Origin: Paludibacter sp.
GTDB lineage: Bacteria; Bacteroidota; Bacteroidia; Bacteroidales; Paludibacteraceae
Length of the DNA stretch: 64,000 nucleotides
Assembly (NCBI GenBank): GCA_028690665.1
Contig: JAQVAV010000001.1
Coordinates: forward strand, 124,001-188,000
Reading direction: 5' to 3'
Part shown: in pieces, positions 29,101-37,633 of the stretch
Position numbering within the stretch: position 1 is the first letter of the stretch
How the letters are laid out: every line of letters starts with the position of its first letter
Position numbers and translations under genes: made by a program
Notes under the pieces: generated by a model
What the model saw: only the letters and a program-made list of their open reading frames with translations
Database searches by the model: none
Told to the model about the DNA's origin: nothing

Positions 29101-29149
29101 TTCATTTGTATACAGAATGTTTAACTTGGGACTGAACATTAACTTTTAA
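26144..29149 (+). CDS. SusC-like TonB-dependent transporter (second pair)
   Basis: A second import barrel in the same operon. Three ATGs are in frame (26114, 26138, 26144); 26144 is chosen because it gives M-K-K-I-R-K-I-I-I-V-V and a standard signal peptide ending V-V-A-Q. The CarboxypepD_reg-like domain (T-G-V-V-R-N-N-E-G-T-P-L-Y-G-A-T) and the plug (I-V-L-D-G-V-P, A-L-Y-G-P-L-G-A-Q-G-V-I-L-V-T-T) are present, but the segment between them is diverged and lacks the clear V-V-V-A-Y-G-T signature. The last strand is L-N-I-N-F. It is clearly different from the first SusC, so the pairs probably take different fragments. Confidence 0.95.
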   Translation: MKKIRKIIIVVAACFLICTNEVVAQTIQYTGVVRNNEGTPLYGATIKIQNSHEYATTDSEGRFYINTDKVTGNIICSYIGYKNKIVPLKADSDMTVRLIPDISCSDELMNVSLDRKESRISYTGAISTVKSEEIKTWQSSGLVETLKGKLAGYDNGHIRGLNSMNGEAILIVLDGVPAPSLDLSSIDPDIVESVSILKDAAAKALYGPLGAQGVILVTTKKGVSGKTKVNVNANFALQSPTVMADMLNSYDYAVLRNNALTNDGLPAAFSDDELQAFANGIGTDNDWRKMFLKKVRNSQRYNIGINGGNEKVRYYVNAGYANLDGTYNVDWTEKYNPEDYTKHFTLASNIDVDLFSFMSAFLNTNMRLYRINNTAGGDILYKIYSTPNTVEGPLSEDGKIITTENFPNPIYGSINYSGVNLKTSTDVNTKFGVNLDLGSLTKGLSMKGILGYETYYIGTRIGSYNYTRYVRDETGDLVQLGTNEETALSWSKASSMIYFMNFQGIMEYNRNFGANSVEASLNYLAEDRLGNSYSSSWLLPFKRIQLGGHAKYGYDNRYFLQFDFTHAGSEQMIKGNQFHFSPTISGAWVVSNEDFMKDMDFIDLLKFRGSFGALEYDNLWNFSSRYLYANDVREAEGSGLINSIFTCALVTEGNLGNSEIEWEKSYQQNYGVDLTLLNAVNLSVDYWRTNQRGVLCQSELTPELSGFSSSALPYENVGKILNQGIDIETSYNKNLNSGLGITVSGDFSWNKNKIIDADDLNYSDLGYYYPYRKTGYSIGQVFGYLIDYSNGNGYFNSGEEITESGLTYQGTAPRVGDFIYKDLNNDGLIDERDKAPLDGVKTMPNIMAGASVKLTYKNFDLYVQLQGEAGRNAVYSGLGVYENIEQGVYLEMHKHAWTSERYTAGEEIDYPALTSTTSSSLTANSFFVSKADYLRLKNVTFGYSLPKKIVDKMKIDQFRFYVTGQNLLTMTDLKFKGFDPECSNINSFVYRMFNLGLNINF

Positions 29150-29163
29150 AAAAACAGAACGAA

Positions 29164-30909
29164 ATGAAAAAATACAAATTATTATATTTCATACTTGTTG
29201 CCGTAGCCATAATACCTTTAGGCTGCACATCCATAGAAGATTATCCTGATGGAAGGTTGAGCTTTGATCAAATATTTCAAAACCAGAAGTTAGTTGGCGG
29301 ATACATGAATAGTTGTTACGGATCAATTTCGGGCAGCACCGGAGATAATTACACGGATAAAACTTTTCTGGCAGCAGCCTGCGATGAAGCGCATGATGTA
29401 GGAGATGTTACCAACGGAGCCATGTATCAGTGGGTTAGCGGATTTGCATCCGCTTTCGACAATTCTCTTGCAAGTCCCGAAAAGTGGGATTATTATAGCC
29501 CGATAAGAAAATGTAATATAATGATAGCCAAGATAGATTCTGCAAATATGTATCTGGAAGATCAACGTGAAAGTTATAAAGGAGAAGCATACGGACTAAG
29601 AGCATTTTATTATCTTCAAATGATTAAAAATTACGGAGGTGTGCCTCTCATTCTTGATAATGCTTCTGAGGACGATTATGACTATTCAAAATTATCTCGG
29701 TCAACATTTTCGGAATGTGCGTTGCAAATAATTTCAGATTGTCGTGTTGCCATAAGTAATAAAACAATGGGATGGCATTCAGGAAGCTCAGATAAAGACC
29801 GTTACCGCTGGAGTAAGGCGATGAGTGCAGCTGTCATGTCCGAAGCAGCATTGTTTGCTGCCAGTCCGCTGAATAACGATGGTACGCTCGATTGGAATGA
29901 AGCGGCTGTGATTACCAAAAACGCTCTTGACAGTTGCCTTGCCAATGGATATGCCCTTTATACTGCAACTCCGGAAGACGCCTCAGCTACTGCTGCTTAC
30001 GGTACTTATGATTTGTATTTTATGTCGGCAGCAGATGTGAAAGGGCAAGCAGATCCCGAGACCATTATGACAGGACGAAACCAACTGGCAATTTGGGGAT
30101 ATTGCGGTTTACCGGTTACATTGGGACAAACCCGTGCCGGCTCATGTCCATCGCAGGAACTTGTTGACAGTTATGAGACTACAGATGGAAAATCGCCCAT
30201 ACTCGGTTATGAAGATGAGGATCACTTACATCCTATAATTAATCCGGATGCAACGCTTTATGATGAAAATAACCCTTATGCAAACCGCGATCCCCGTTTA
30301 GTAGCAAGCATATATTATAACGGAGCACCGCTTACAGTAGGAGACAGTATATACGTCGAAACTTATGAAGGCGGAAATTGTGCATTGTCAAGTACCAGCA
30401 AGCGAAATACCCGTACAGGATATTATATGCGGAAATTCGGAAATCCGACTTCCGACAAAAATGGAAATAACGACGGATATTTTAGAATTTTCCGGCTTGC
30501 AGAGTTATATTTAAATTATGCCGAGGCACTAAATGAGGCTTCTTCATCCATGGCTCCCGATGCCGCCGTAGATGCAGTAAATACGGTACGGGCCAGAGTT
30601 GGTATGCCTGCAATACCTTATGGATTAACCAAAGAAGAATTCAGAAAAAAAGTACGTAACGAACGCCGGGTAGAATTTGCATTTGAAGAACAACGTTTTT
30701 ACGATGTTCGCCGCTGGATGATTCTGGACAGTACCGACAAGGTTGTTACAGGAATGAAAGCAACAACCGATGGTAAATATGAACGCTTCGTAGTGAACCG
30801 ACGAAAAGCATATTCTGATAAATATCTTCGGTTTCCAATACCGGGCGATGAAGCCATTCGTTTAAAAACACAAACCGGATTGGATTTTCAGAATCCGGGT
30901 TGGGAATAG
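29164..30909 (+). CDS. SusD-like glycan-binding lipoprotein (second pair)
   Basis: The partner of the second SusC, 14 bp downstream. The lipobox ends P-L-G-C with Cys21. The conserved core includes Y-K-G-E-A-Y-G-L-R-A-F-Y-Y near residue 140, R-L-A-E-L-Y-L-N-Y-A-E-A, and R-R-V-E-F-A-F-E-E-Q-R-F-Y-D-V-R-R-W. The length is 581 residues. The start resembles the first SusD (I-x-D-Y-P-D-G-R-L against I-T-P-D-G-R-L), but the middle is diverged. A 263-bp gap follows (30910-31172) with only short imperfect hairpins and no clear promoter. Confidence 0.96.
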   Translation: MKKYKLLYFILVAVAIIPLGCTSIEDYPDGRLSFDQIFQNQKLVGGYMNSCYGSISGSTGDNYTDKTFLAAACDEAHDVGDVTNGAMYQWVSGFASAFDNSLASPEKWDYYSPIRKCNIMIAKIDSANMYLEDQRESYKGEAYGLRAFYYLQMIKNYGGVPLILDNASEDDYDYSKLSRSTFSECALQIISDCRVAISNKTMGWHSGSSDKDRYRWSKAMSAAVMSEAALFAASPLNNDGTLDWNEAAVITKNALDSCLANGYALYTATPEDASATAAYGTYDLYFMSAADVKGQADPETIMTGRNQLAIWGYCGLPVTLGQTRAGSCPSQELVDSYETTDGKSPILGYEDEDHLHPIINPDATLYDENNPYANRDPRLVASIYYNGAPLTVGDSIYVETYEGGNCALSSTSKRNTRTGYYMRKFGNPTSDKNGNNDGYFRIFRLAELYLNYAEALNEASSSMAPDAAVDAVNTVRARVGMPAIPYGLTKEEFRKKVRNERRVEFAFEEQRFYDVRRWMILDSTDKVVTGMKATTDGKYERFVVNRRKAYSDKYLRFPIPGDEAIRLKTQTGLDFQNPGWE

Positions 30910-31172
30910 TTTGCACGAACATTTAATTATAGAGATTTTTTGACATCTCTGATTGAAATAAATAATGAACTCGTCTTGACTTTTCGTAGTAATTCTTTGT
31001 TTCAATAAAGATTAGAAAAATAAGACAAAAGATTCCTCGATAGAATCAGGATTACAGAAATTTGTAGAGAATAAAATCTGTATTTTCTGTCTGAAAAGGG
31101 AATATAATACTCGTTAATTCTGCCTTGATTTAAAAGTCAAGATAAGTTCAATATAAAATAAAATTATAAAAA

Positions 31173-33224
31173 ATGAATAAGCAAAGAAATATTATTTTAA
31201 CTTTTTTAGGTCTATTATCGATGCTGACATTGACAAAAGCTCAAACCACATGGGATACATATCCGGATACATGGGTGGCTGTTGACGAGTTAGGTCGAAA
31301 TGTAGCATCTTCCGATGCCGGTGTAACCCGAACCAGTGTTGATAATAACACTACAATCGGAATGTTTTATTACATCTGGCACGGAATGCATACAATGGCC
31401 GGAAAGGATATTACCGAACTTCTGAAAGCCGATCCTGACAATCCGGACTGGGGACCGGAACAAACCTTTCACTGGGGATCAAAACCCTGGTTAGGATATT
31501 ACACGGCAGGTGATAAATATGTTGTAGCCAAACACATGCAGATGATGGTAGATGCGGGTGTTGATTTTTTATTTCTTGATGCAACAAATAGCTTCATTTA
31601 TCCCACACGCGTTCTAATTTTAATGAATGAAATAGACAGACGTGAAGCTCTCGGTCTTAAAAGTCCGAAACTTGCATTTATAGTACATTCAAATGCGGCG
31701 GCAACTACTGAGAATTTGTATAATACATTTTATAATGATTCCAAGTATGACAAATACTGGTACGAATATGATGGAAAACCTTTGTTACTGGGAAATAAAG
31801 ATGAAATATCCGCAACTTCGGTTGATGGATTGATGGATCGTTTCACTTTCCGGAATTCCTGGGCCTGGATGGGTGGTGCAAATGCTGACGAATGGTCTTG
31901 GCTCGAATATTATCCGCAAAGTAGTGGTTGGACTTACGTGTATAACTCCATGTTTTCAACATACGTAAAAAAAATAGAACAAATTTCGGTAAGTGTTGCT
32001 CAACATGCTACAACTAAGGTTGGAAAGAGTTATCATAATGGTAAAGAGCCTGCTTATGACAAATATGGTTTGTGTAAAGAAACTCCTTATGGATTATATT
32101 TTCAGGAACAGTGGAATAAAGCCATAACTATACATCCACCACTTGTAATGGTAACTCAGTTTAACGAATGGATGGCACAACGTTTTGTAATTCACAATAC
32201 AAGTGAGTATGGAAGTATTCGCCCTGGAGCTACAGCAAAAATCGGAGAAACTTATTTTGTTGATGTTTACAATGCTGAATTCAGTAGGGATTTGGAACCA
32301 TCAACTTCTCCTCTTATTCGTGATAATTACTATCTTCAACTTATTTCAAATGCACGTAAATATCGAGGAGTAAACAAGATACCTGTACCAACTGCCAATA
32401 TCTCAATAGACATCAATGGAGATTTCTCTCAATGGGATGCAGAATCAGTAGAATACAGGGATGAAAAAGGAGATGCATTTTATACTTCTCCAACGGTTCA
32501 AACAGCCGAAACACGTGAAAGAAACACAAATGATATTATTGTTTCGAAAGTAACAAAAGATGCGGATAATTTATACTTCTACGTTAAAACGATGGAGGAT
32601 ATGACTGATTTTGACACATCAAAATACTGGATGCGTTTACTTTTAAATACCGATACTTGCTATACAACCGGTTGGGGTGGATATGATTATATGGTGTATA
32701 AAGATACTATCAGTGGAGAATACTCTTTGATGAAAAATGTTGATAATGAATTTCAATGGCAAACATTAACCACAGTGGATTTCAGAGTGTCAGGAAACGA
32801 AATGCAGTTGTGCATTCCTAAATCGGCATTGGGATTGACAACTGACCATGATATAGATTTTAAATGGGCAGATAATATTACGGATAATAACCCGGATATA
32901 ATGACATTTATTTCCGATGGAGATGTTGCTCCTGATGGTCGTTTTAATTATCGCTACAAAGGAGCTTCTTTACCAACTGGAATTTCAAATACAAAGGCCG
33001 AACCCGAAAAGTTTAATATTTATAATTTAAGTGGGAACGTAACATTTTCCTATGACGAATCTTCCGATGTTTTTATTCAGATTTTTGATACAACCGGGCG
33101 AACAATTAAAAGTATCGTCGACAAATCAACAAATTCATCAAAAGTGAATTTGAATAATGGATTTTATATCGTGGAATATTTACTTGACGGAAAATCAGGA
33201 ATAAAAAAATTCATGATTGAATAA
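31173..33224 (+). CDS. Secreted GH71/GH99-like protein with CBM9-like domain and type IX sorting signal
   Basis: A putative glycan-degrading enzyme of 683 residues. The signal peptide ends T-K-A-Q at residue 24. Residues about 55-390 resemble the GH71/GH99-like (beta/alpha) barrel: I-G-M-F-Y-Y-I-W-H, G-V-D-F-L-F-L-D-A-T, Y-D-G-K-P-L-L-L, and F-N-E-W with a candidate acidic residue. Residues about 400-600 look like a CBM9/DOMON-type sandwich (I-D-I-N-G-D-F-S-Q-W-D, M-R-L-L-L-N-T-D). The last 70 residues are a type A type IX sorting domain. The reaction is not established; GH71 members cut alpha-1,3-glucan and GH99 members act on mannan-type alpha linkages. Confidence 0.72.
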   Translation: MNKQRNIILTFLGLLSMLTLTKAQTTWDTYPDTWVAVDELGRNVASSDAGVTRTSVDNNTTIGMFYYIWHGMHTMAGKDITELLKADPDNPDWGPEQTFHWGSKPWLGYYTAGDKYVVAKHMQMMVDAGVDFLFLDATNSFIYPTRVLILMNEIDRREALGLKSPKLAFIVHSNAAATTENLYNTFYNDSKYDKYWYEYDGKPLLLGNKDEISATSVDGLMDRFTFRNSWAWMGGANADEWSWLEYYPQSSGWTYVYNSMFSTYVKKIEQISVSVAQHATTKVGKSYHNGKEPAYDKYGLCKETPYGLYFQEQWNKAITIHPPLVMVTQFNEWMAQRFVIHNTSEYGSIRPGATAKIGETYFVDVYNAEFSRDLEPSTSPLIRDNYYLQLISNARKYRGVNKIPVPTANISIDINGDFSQWDAESVEYRDEKGDAFYTSPTVQTAETRERNTNDIIVSKVTKDADNLYFYVKTMEDMTDFDTSKYWMRLLLNTDTCYTTGWGGYDYMVYKDTISGEYSLMKNVDNEFQWQTLTTVDFRVSGNEMQLCIPKSALGLTTDHDIDFKWADNITDNNPDIMTFISDGDVAPDGRFNYRYKGASLPTGISNTKAEPEKFNIYNLSGNVTFSYDESSDVFIQIFDTTGRTIKSIVDKSTNSSKVNLNNGFYIVEYLLDGKSGIKKFMIE

Positions 33225-33327
33225 ATCATAAAACTATTCGCATCTAAATAATTTACAGACAGTTTCGACAAAGAAATTCTCATTAATCTATCCTGATGAT
33301 TTAATTATGAATAAGCAAAAAGTATAA

Positions 33328-33394
33328 TTGGAACAAAAGCAAAAAAGAATGGAACATTCCAGAAAGACAGAAATAAACCGATTAGCTACTTTTG
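33328..33394 (+). promoter_or_regulatory. Operator/promoter of the first duplicated carbohydrate-binding gene
   Basis: The direct repeat TGGAACA lies at 33329-33335 and 33350-33356, exactly 21 bp apart. The -7 box TACTTTTG (33387-33394) starts 33 bp after the second ACA. There is no -33 TTTG, as expected if an activator bound at about -45 replaces it. The same arrangement is conserved upstream of the paralogue at 35604-35670. Confidence 0.6.
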
Positions 33395-33435
33395 ACTATC
33401 AATTCAATTGAAAAAATCATTTAAAATTAAAAAAA

Positions 33436-35112
33436 ATGAAATCAAAAATTTTACCTTTAATTTTGTGTTGCTTATTAGCAACAAGTGCTTATGCTCATAG
33501 AGACGACTATTTTGGATTTACAATGGGAGACAACCCTGGAAATGATGGTTGGTCGATAAGTGGTGGTACTGGCGAATCTATCGATGGAATGTATGTTGTT
33601 ACAGCTACAGGAGGAGAGTCTGTTGTTTGGACACGCGATTTAGAGACTCAGGCCGGAACAAAAGATCAAACTTATGTGTCTCGTGCCATTTTGCAATATG
33701 TTTCGGGTACCGGAGCTACTAATGGAACGGCTCACATTGTCCCTAAAGTTATTCTTGAAGGTTATAATGGAGAGACTGTTACTTTTACATTTAAAACAGC
33801 ACCTGACGACGACAGTAAGGTCATTTCTGATACAGCTGCTATTTCAGATGGTGCCGCATTTGAAGGACAAGTACGCTATATTAAGGTGATATTTGAAAAC
33901 GCAGAACCTAATGAACTTATTTCATTCAGTTATATCGATTTAGCATCGCAATGGTTTATGCCAGAAGTAGATGTTGATAAAACAATTTACATTCAGGCTG
34001 AAGATTATGACGAAAGCTGGATTAATAATCGAAAAACACATTCTTCAATTAGTGGTGGAAACAAATATAGAAGTTTGGATCCTGATTTATACATTGATTG
34101 GCAAGATGATGGTGCATTTTTTCAGTCATGGACATACGGTAATGGCCATAAAAATAACTGGTATGGTTTTGCTGTAAAAAATATGTGTCCAAATGGGGCA
34201 ACGTGGAATGTTTACTCAGGAGATTATATTGACGAAACCTCAAATAAAATTACAGTTGAGGATGCAAAGATGAATTTTGGTGCATGGCTTGAGTACACAT
34301 TTGATGTTCCTGAAGCCTGTGTAGCTGATATTTCGCTCAAGGCCGGATCTCACTGGGGCGCTTACGGAGGAGTTTCCGGGGGTACAGGTAAATACGGACT
34401 GCCACGTGAAGACGGAGGATATTCAATAGATGGTATGAGTGAAGACTGGGTAAAACATTATGCTGCATCAGCAGTATTATCTCTCGATGGCAATAATTTA
34501 ACAACTAATTGGGCCTCGTATCCGAAAAATGAAGGACTCTCTCAACTCGAATATGCTGCTTTAGCCAGCGATCCTTCTTTAGGCTGGGCTAGTACTCAGG
34601 TAACTAAGGATGGAGCTCTTGTTAATAGTGATACATTGCATATTTTCCCAAATCCTCTTGCCGGTGATCCAAGTAACCCGATGGTTGTGTGGTCTACTTA
34701 TTATAAAAGTGACTTGTTTACTGACTTGCAGACAAATACCGGAGATCCAACTTTAGCTGATTATATTAAACCGGATTATGCAAATGTATATTTGTCAGCC
34801 GGACGTCACACTATTAAAGTGCAATCCTTGGCTCCAATGTGGCATTTTGATGAGATGAAGATTGAAGCTAAAGAATTTACAGATGTAAAAAATATCAAAA
34901 CAAACTCTTCAGAAAAATTAATAGTATATCCTTCTATAGTAGCAGATGTTTTGCATATAAAAGGTATGAATGTAAATTACAGCATAGTTAATTTAGAAAG
35001 TGGAGCTATTTTGATGAATGGATTTGGTAATACTGTAGATGTATCCAAACTAAGTGCCGGTGTATATGCAATCAGAGTTGGTGAAAACATACAACGATTT
35101 ATCAAAAAGTAG
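33436..35112 (+). CDS. Secreted carbohydrate-binding protein with type IX sorting signal (tandem copy 1)
   Basis: A 558-residue secreted protein without a recognisable catalytic domain. A signal peptide (ends A-Y-A) is followed by H-R-D-D-Y-F-G-F-T-M-G. Residues about 30-180 are a beta-rich domain. From about 187 a CBM6/CBM35-like domain begins with I-Y-I-Q-A-E-D-Y and contains G-A-W-L-E-Y-T-F-D-V-P-E-A. The last 70 residues form a type IX C-terminal sorting domain (I-V-Y-P-S ... L-S-A-G-V-Y-A-I-R-V). It is likely an abundant surface or extracellular glycan-binding protein. Almost the same protein is encoded 600 bp downstream. The CBM family is a judgement from motif shape only. Confidence 0.7.
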   Translation: MKSKILPLILCCLLATSAYAHRDDYFGFTMGDNPGNDGWSISGGTGESIDGMYVVTATGGESVVWTRDLETQAGTKDQTYVSRAILQYVSGTGATNGTAHIVPKVILEGYNGETVTFTFKTAPDDDSKVISDTAAISDGAAFEGQVRYIKVIFENAEPNELISFSYIDLASQWFMPEVDVDKTIYIQAEDYDESWINNRKTHSSISGGNKYRSLDPDLYIDWQDDGAFFQSWTYGNGHKNNWYGFAVKNMCPNGATWNVYSGDYIDETSNKITVEDAKMNFGAWLEYTFDVPEACVADISLKAGSHWGAYGGVSGGTGKYGLPREDGGYSIDGMSEDWVKHYAASAVLSLDGNNLTTNWASYPKNEGLSQLEYAALASDPSLGWASTQVTKDGALVNSDTLHIFPNPLAGDPSNPMVVWSTYYKSDLFTDLQTNTGDPTLADYIKPDYANVYLSAGRHTIKVQSLAPMWHFDEMKIEAKEFTDVKNIKTNSSEKLIVYPSIVADVLHIKGMNVNYSIVNLESGAILMNGFGNTVDVSKLSAGVYAIRVGENIQRFIKK

Positions 35113-35178
35113 GACAGTCTCCTTTTTGAATCATTATTCATCTCTAATGGAATAATATAAATATAGTTGATTGAAATT

Positions 35179-35214
35179 GCAGGGGTTTGTGTTATAAAAG
35201 GCACAAACCCCTGC
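35179..35214 (+). terminator. Terminator of tandem copy 1
   Basis: A 13-bp hairpin pairs 35179-35191 (GCAGGGGTTTGTG) with 35202-35214 (CACAAACCCCTGC), followed after two bases by a run of six or more T. It is homologous in position to the hairpin after copy 2, but its arms have changed together. Confidence 0.87.
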
Positions 35215-35603
35215 TACTTTTTTAAGTCTATATTTTATATATATAAAGTTCAGGCCTCACCTCCCCTAACCTCAAATCTTTTTAAATTACATTTTCAATT
35301 TTATCTGATTCTAAAATCAAGACGAGTTTAACGTACCATGTGTCAATCGTAATGCAGTGGAAATTCCACCTATAAATAATATTTGACAAACAAATGAAAC
35401 CTATGAACTAATGAACTCTGTCAACTAATAATCTCCATAAAATGAGCGGATATAAATAAGATAGTACTTGGGCTCCGGAAACATCAATCAACAGCTAAAT
35501 TATTCAATAAAAACAAAAAAACATTTCAGAACTCCACCTACAAATCATCTGATAATCTTTGTTTTATAATTATAATGTATCACAAACAAGCAAAAAAGCA
35601 TAA
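35215..35603. other. Non-coding spacer between the duplicated units
   Basis: AT-rich, with no supported gene on either strand. It contains a short palindrome, GTGGAA-A-TTCCAC (35357-35369), and TCAAGACGAGTT (35317-35328), which is the reverse complement of AACTCGTCTTGA at 30968-30979 in the gap before the GH71/GH99-like gene. Neither can be assigned a role. Confidence 0.5.
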
Positions 35604-35670
35604 TTGGAACAAATACCATAAAAAATGGAACATTACAGAAAGACCGAAATAAACCTATTGGCTACTTTTG
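35604..35670 (+). promoter_or_regulatory. Operator/promoter of the second duplicated carbohydrate-binding gene
   Basis: TGGAACA at 35605-35611 and again at 35626-35632, 21 bp apart, with TACTTTTG at 35663-35670 starting 33 bp after the second ACA. The arrangement and much of the intervening sequence match copy 1 (33328-33394), while neighbouring non-coding DNA has diverged. Confidence 0.6.
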
Positions 35671-35712
35671 GATGACAATTTAATTGAAAAAATCATTTAA
35701 AATTAAGAAGAA

Positions 35713-37374
35713 ATGAAATCAAAAATTTTACCTTTAATTTTAGGTTGCTTATTAGCAACCAGCGTCTATGCCCATAGAGATGATTATTTTGGATTCACTA
35801 TGGGTGGTGATCCTGGAAGTGATGGTTGGACGGTAAGCGGTGGAACTGCTACTACAGCCATTAATGGAGTTTATGCTGTGAGTGCTACTGGTGGTGTCCC
35901 CGTGGTTTGGACGCGCGATTTGCAAAGCCAGCCCGGAACAAGAGCTCAAACTTATGTATCCCAGGCGATTTTGAAGTATGTTACCGGTACCGGAGCTACA
36001 AGTGGAACTGCTCATGTTGTTCCTAAAATCACTCTCGAAGGTTTTGCAGGCGAATCTCTTACTTTTACATTTAAAACAGCACCGGATGATAACACCACCT
36101 TAATTGCTGATACTGCTGCAATTTCAGATGGAGCTGCATTCCCGGGTGACGTTCGTTACATTAAAGTGGAATTTGATAATGTGCAGCCAAATGAAACCGT
36201 TTCATTCAATTATATTGATTTAGCTTCTCAATGGTTTATACCTCAGGTTGAGATAGATAAAACGATTTATATACAAGCTGAAGATTATAATGAATTTGCA
36301 ATAAATAATCGTAAAGGATATTCTTCGGCTACAGGTCCCAACCAATATCGCCCAGAAGATGCCGATCTGTTTGTTTCATGGCAGGATGATGGTGCATTTT
36401 TTCAGTCATGGACTTACGGAAATGGTCATAAAGATGACTGGTACGGAAGAGCTGTGAAAAATATGTGTCCGAATGGTGCAACCTGGAATACTTATTCCGG
36501 AGAATATGTTGACGCAACTTCAAATGAAATAACTGTTGCTGCTGCTACAAAGAATTTTGGTTCTTGGCTTGAATATACATTTGATGTTCCAGAAGCTTGT
36601 GTCGTAGATATTTCGCTTAAAGCCGGTTCCCACTGGGGGGCATATTCACCAATTTCAGGAGGTACAGGTAAATTTGGATTGCCTCGAAGCAGTGGCGGAT
36701 ATACTATTGCGGGTATGAGTGAAGACTGGGTAAAACGTTATATTGCAGCTGCAGTATTATCTATTGATGGAAATGATTTGACAACCAATTGGAGTGCATA
36801 TCCCAAAAACAATGGATTAGCTCAATCTGCTTATGAGGCCTTGGCAAAAGACCCTTCTACTGGTTGGACAAATACTCAAATTTCAAAAGATGGTGTACTT
36901 GTAAATAGTGATACATTACATATTTATCCGAATCCTAATGCAATGACTTATTGGTCTACTTACTATAAAAGTGATTTGTATACCGATTTGGAAAATAGTA
37001 CAGGTGATGAAACTTTAGCTGATTATATTAAACCGGACTATGCGAATATTGCCTTGTCAGCAGGGCGTCATACGTTGAAAGTTCAATCTTTAGCTGCAAT
37101 GTGGCATTTTGATGAAGTCAAAATTGAAGCAAGGGAAACTACAACGACTAAAGTTGTTGCCGTAAAAGACTCAGGTAGATTATTAGTATATCCTTCTATG
37201 GTAGCAGATGTTTTACACATAAAAGGTGCAAATGTTGATTATAGTATAGTTGATTTAGGAAGCGGTTCTGTTTTGTTGAATGGATTTGGTAATACTGTAG
37301 ATGTTTCTAAACTGAGTGCAGGTGTGTATGCAATCAAAGTTGGACAAAATGTACAACGCTTTATCAAAAAATAA
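35713..37374 (+). CDS. Secreted carbohydrate-binding protein with type IX sorting signal (tandem copy 2)
   Basis: A paralogue of the preceding gene: a 553-residue protein with the same layout and most residues identical. The signal peptides differ at only two positions before H-R-D-D-Y-F-G-F-T-M-G. The CBM6/35-like part (Y-I-Q-A-E-D-Y, G-S-W-L-E-Y-T-F-D-V-P-E-A) and the sorting domain (L-S-A-G-V-Y-A-I-K-V) are intact. Differences cluster in surface-like stretches, such as the loop after the A-E-D-Y motif (S-W-I-N-N-R against F-A-I-N-N-R), and copy 2 lacks five residues near position 420. It has its own operator, promoter and terminator, so both copies are probably expressed. Confidence 0.7.
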   Translation: MKSKILPLILGCLLATSVYAHRDDYFGFTMGGDPGSDGWTVSGGTATTAINGVYAVSATGGVPVVWTRDLQSQPGTRAQTYVSQAILKYVTGTGATSGTAHVVPKITLEGFAGESLTFTFKTAPDDNTTLIADTAAISDGAAFPGDVRYIKVEFDNVQPNETVSFNYIDLASQWFIPQVEIDKTIYIQAEDYNEFAINNRKGYSSATGPNQYRPEDADLFVSWQDDGAFFQSWTYGNGHKDDWYGRAVKNMCPNGATWNTYSGEYVDATSNEITVAAATKNFGSWLEYTFDVPEACVVDISLKAGSHWGAYSPISGGTGKFGLPRSSGGYTIAGMSEDWVKRYIAAAVLSIDGNDLTTNWSAYPKNNGLAQSAYEALAKDPSTGWTNTQISKDGVLVNSDTLHIYPNPNAMTYWSTYYKSDLYTDLENSTGDETLADYIKPDYANIALSAGRHTLKVQSLAAMWHFDEVKIEARETTTTKVVAVKDSGRLLVYPSMVADVLHIKGANVDYSIVDLGSGSVLLNGFGNTVDVSKLSAGVYAIKVGQNVQRFIKK

Positions 37375-37409
37375 ATAGTATCTATTTTTAATAAAGTATG
37401 ATATTAATT

Positions 37410-37444
37410 GCGGGGATTTGAGTCGTATCGGCAAAAATCCCCGC
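37410..37444 (+). terminator. Hairpin terminator of tandem copy 2
   Basis: A 10-bp stem pairs 37410-37419 (GCGGGGATTT) with 37435-37444 (AAATCCCCGC) around a 15-nt loop, followed by an AT-rich stretch. The T tract is weaker than after copy 1. The remaining 190 bp to the GH65 gene show no clear promoter. Confidence 0.7.
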
Positions 37445-37633
37445 AAATTTATTATATTAATCTGTTGTAAAAAAATTTTCATATCAGAATGTTATTTTCT
37501 GTTTTTATTATTGATGTTGTTGCTTATATTTTCAGTTGACTATATGCATATTTATATTTTGAAAGCAACTCTTTCCTCCTATGTATTTATTCGCTGTTGG
37601 TTTCTCTGATTTCTAATTAAAATTCAATTTACA

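Noticed and set aside
30968-35328. AACTCGTCTTGA (30968-30979) and its reverse complement at 35317-35328, with a weaker copy at 31138-31149
   Set aside because: A 12-bp match in AT-rich non-coding DNA of this size could be a relic or coincidence; the copies have no consistent distance to a promoter.
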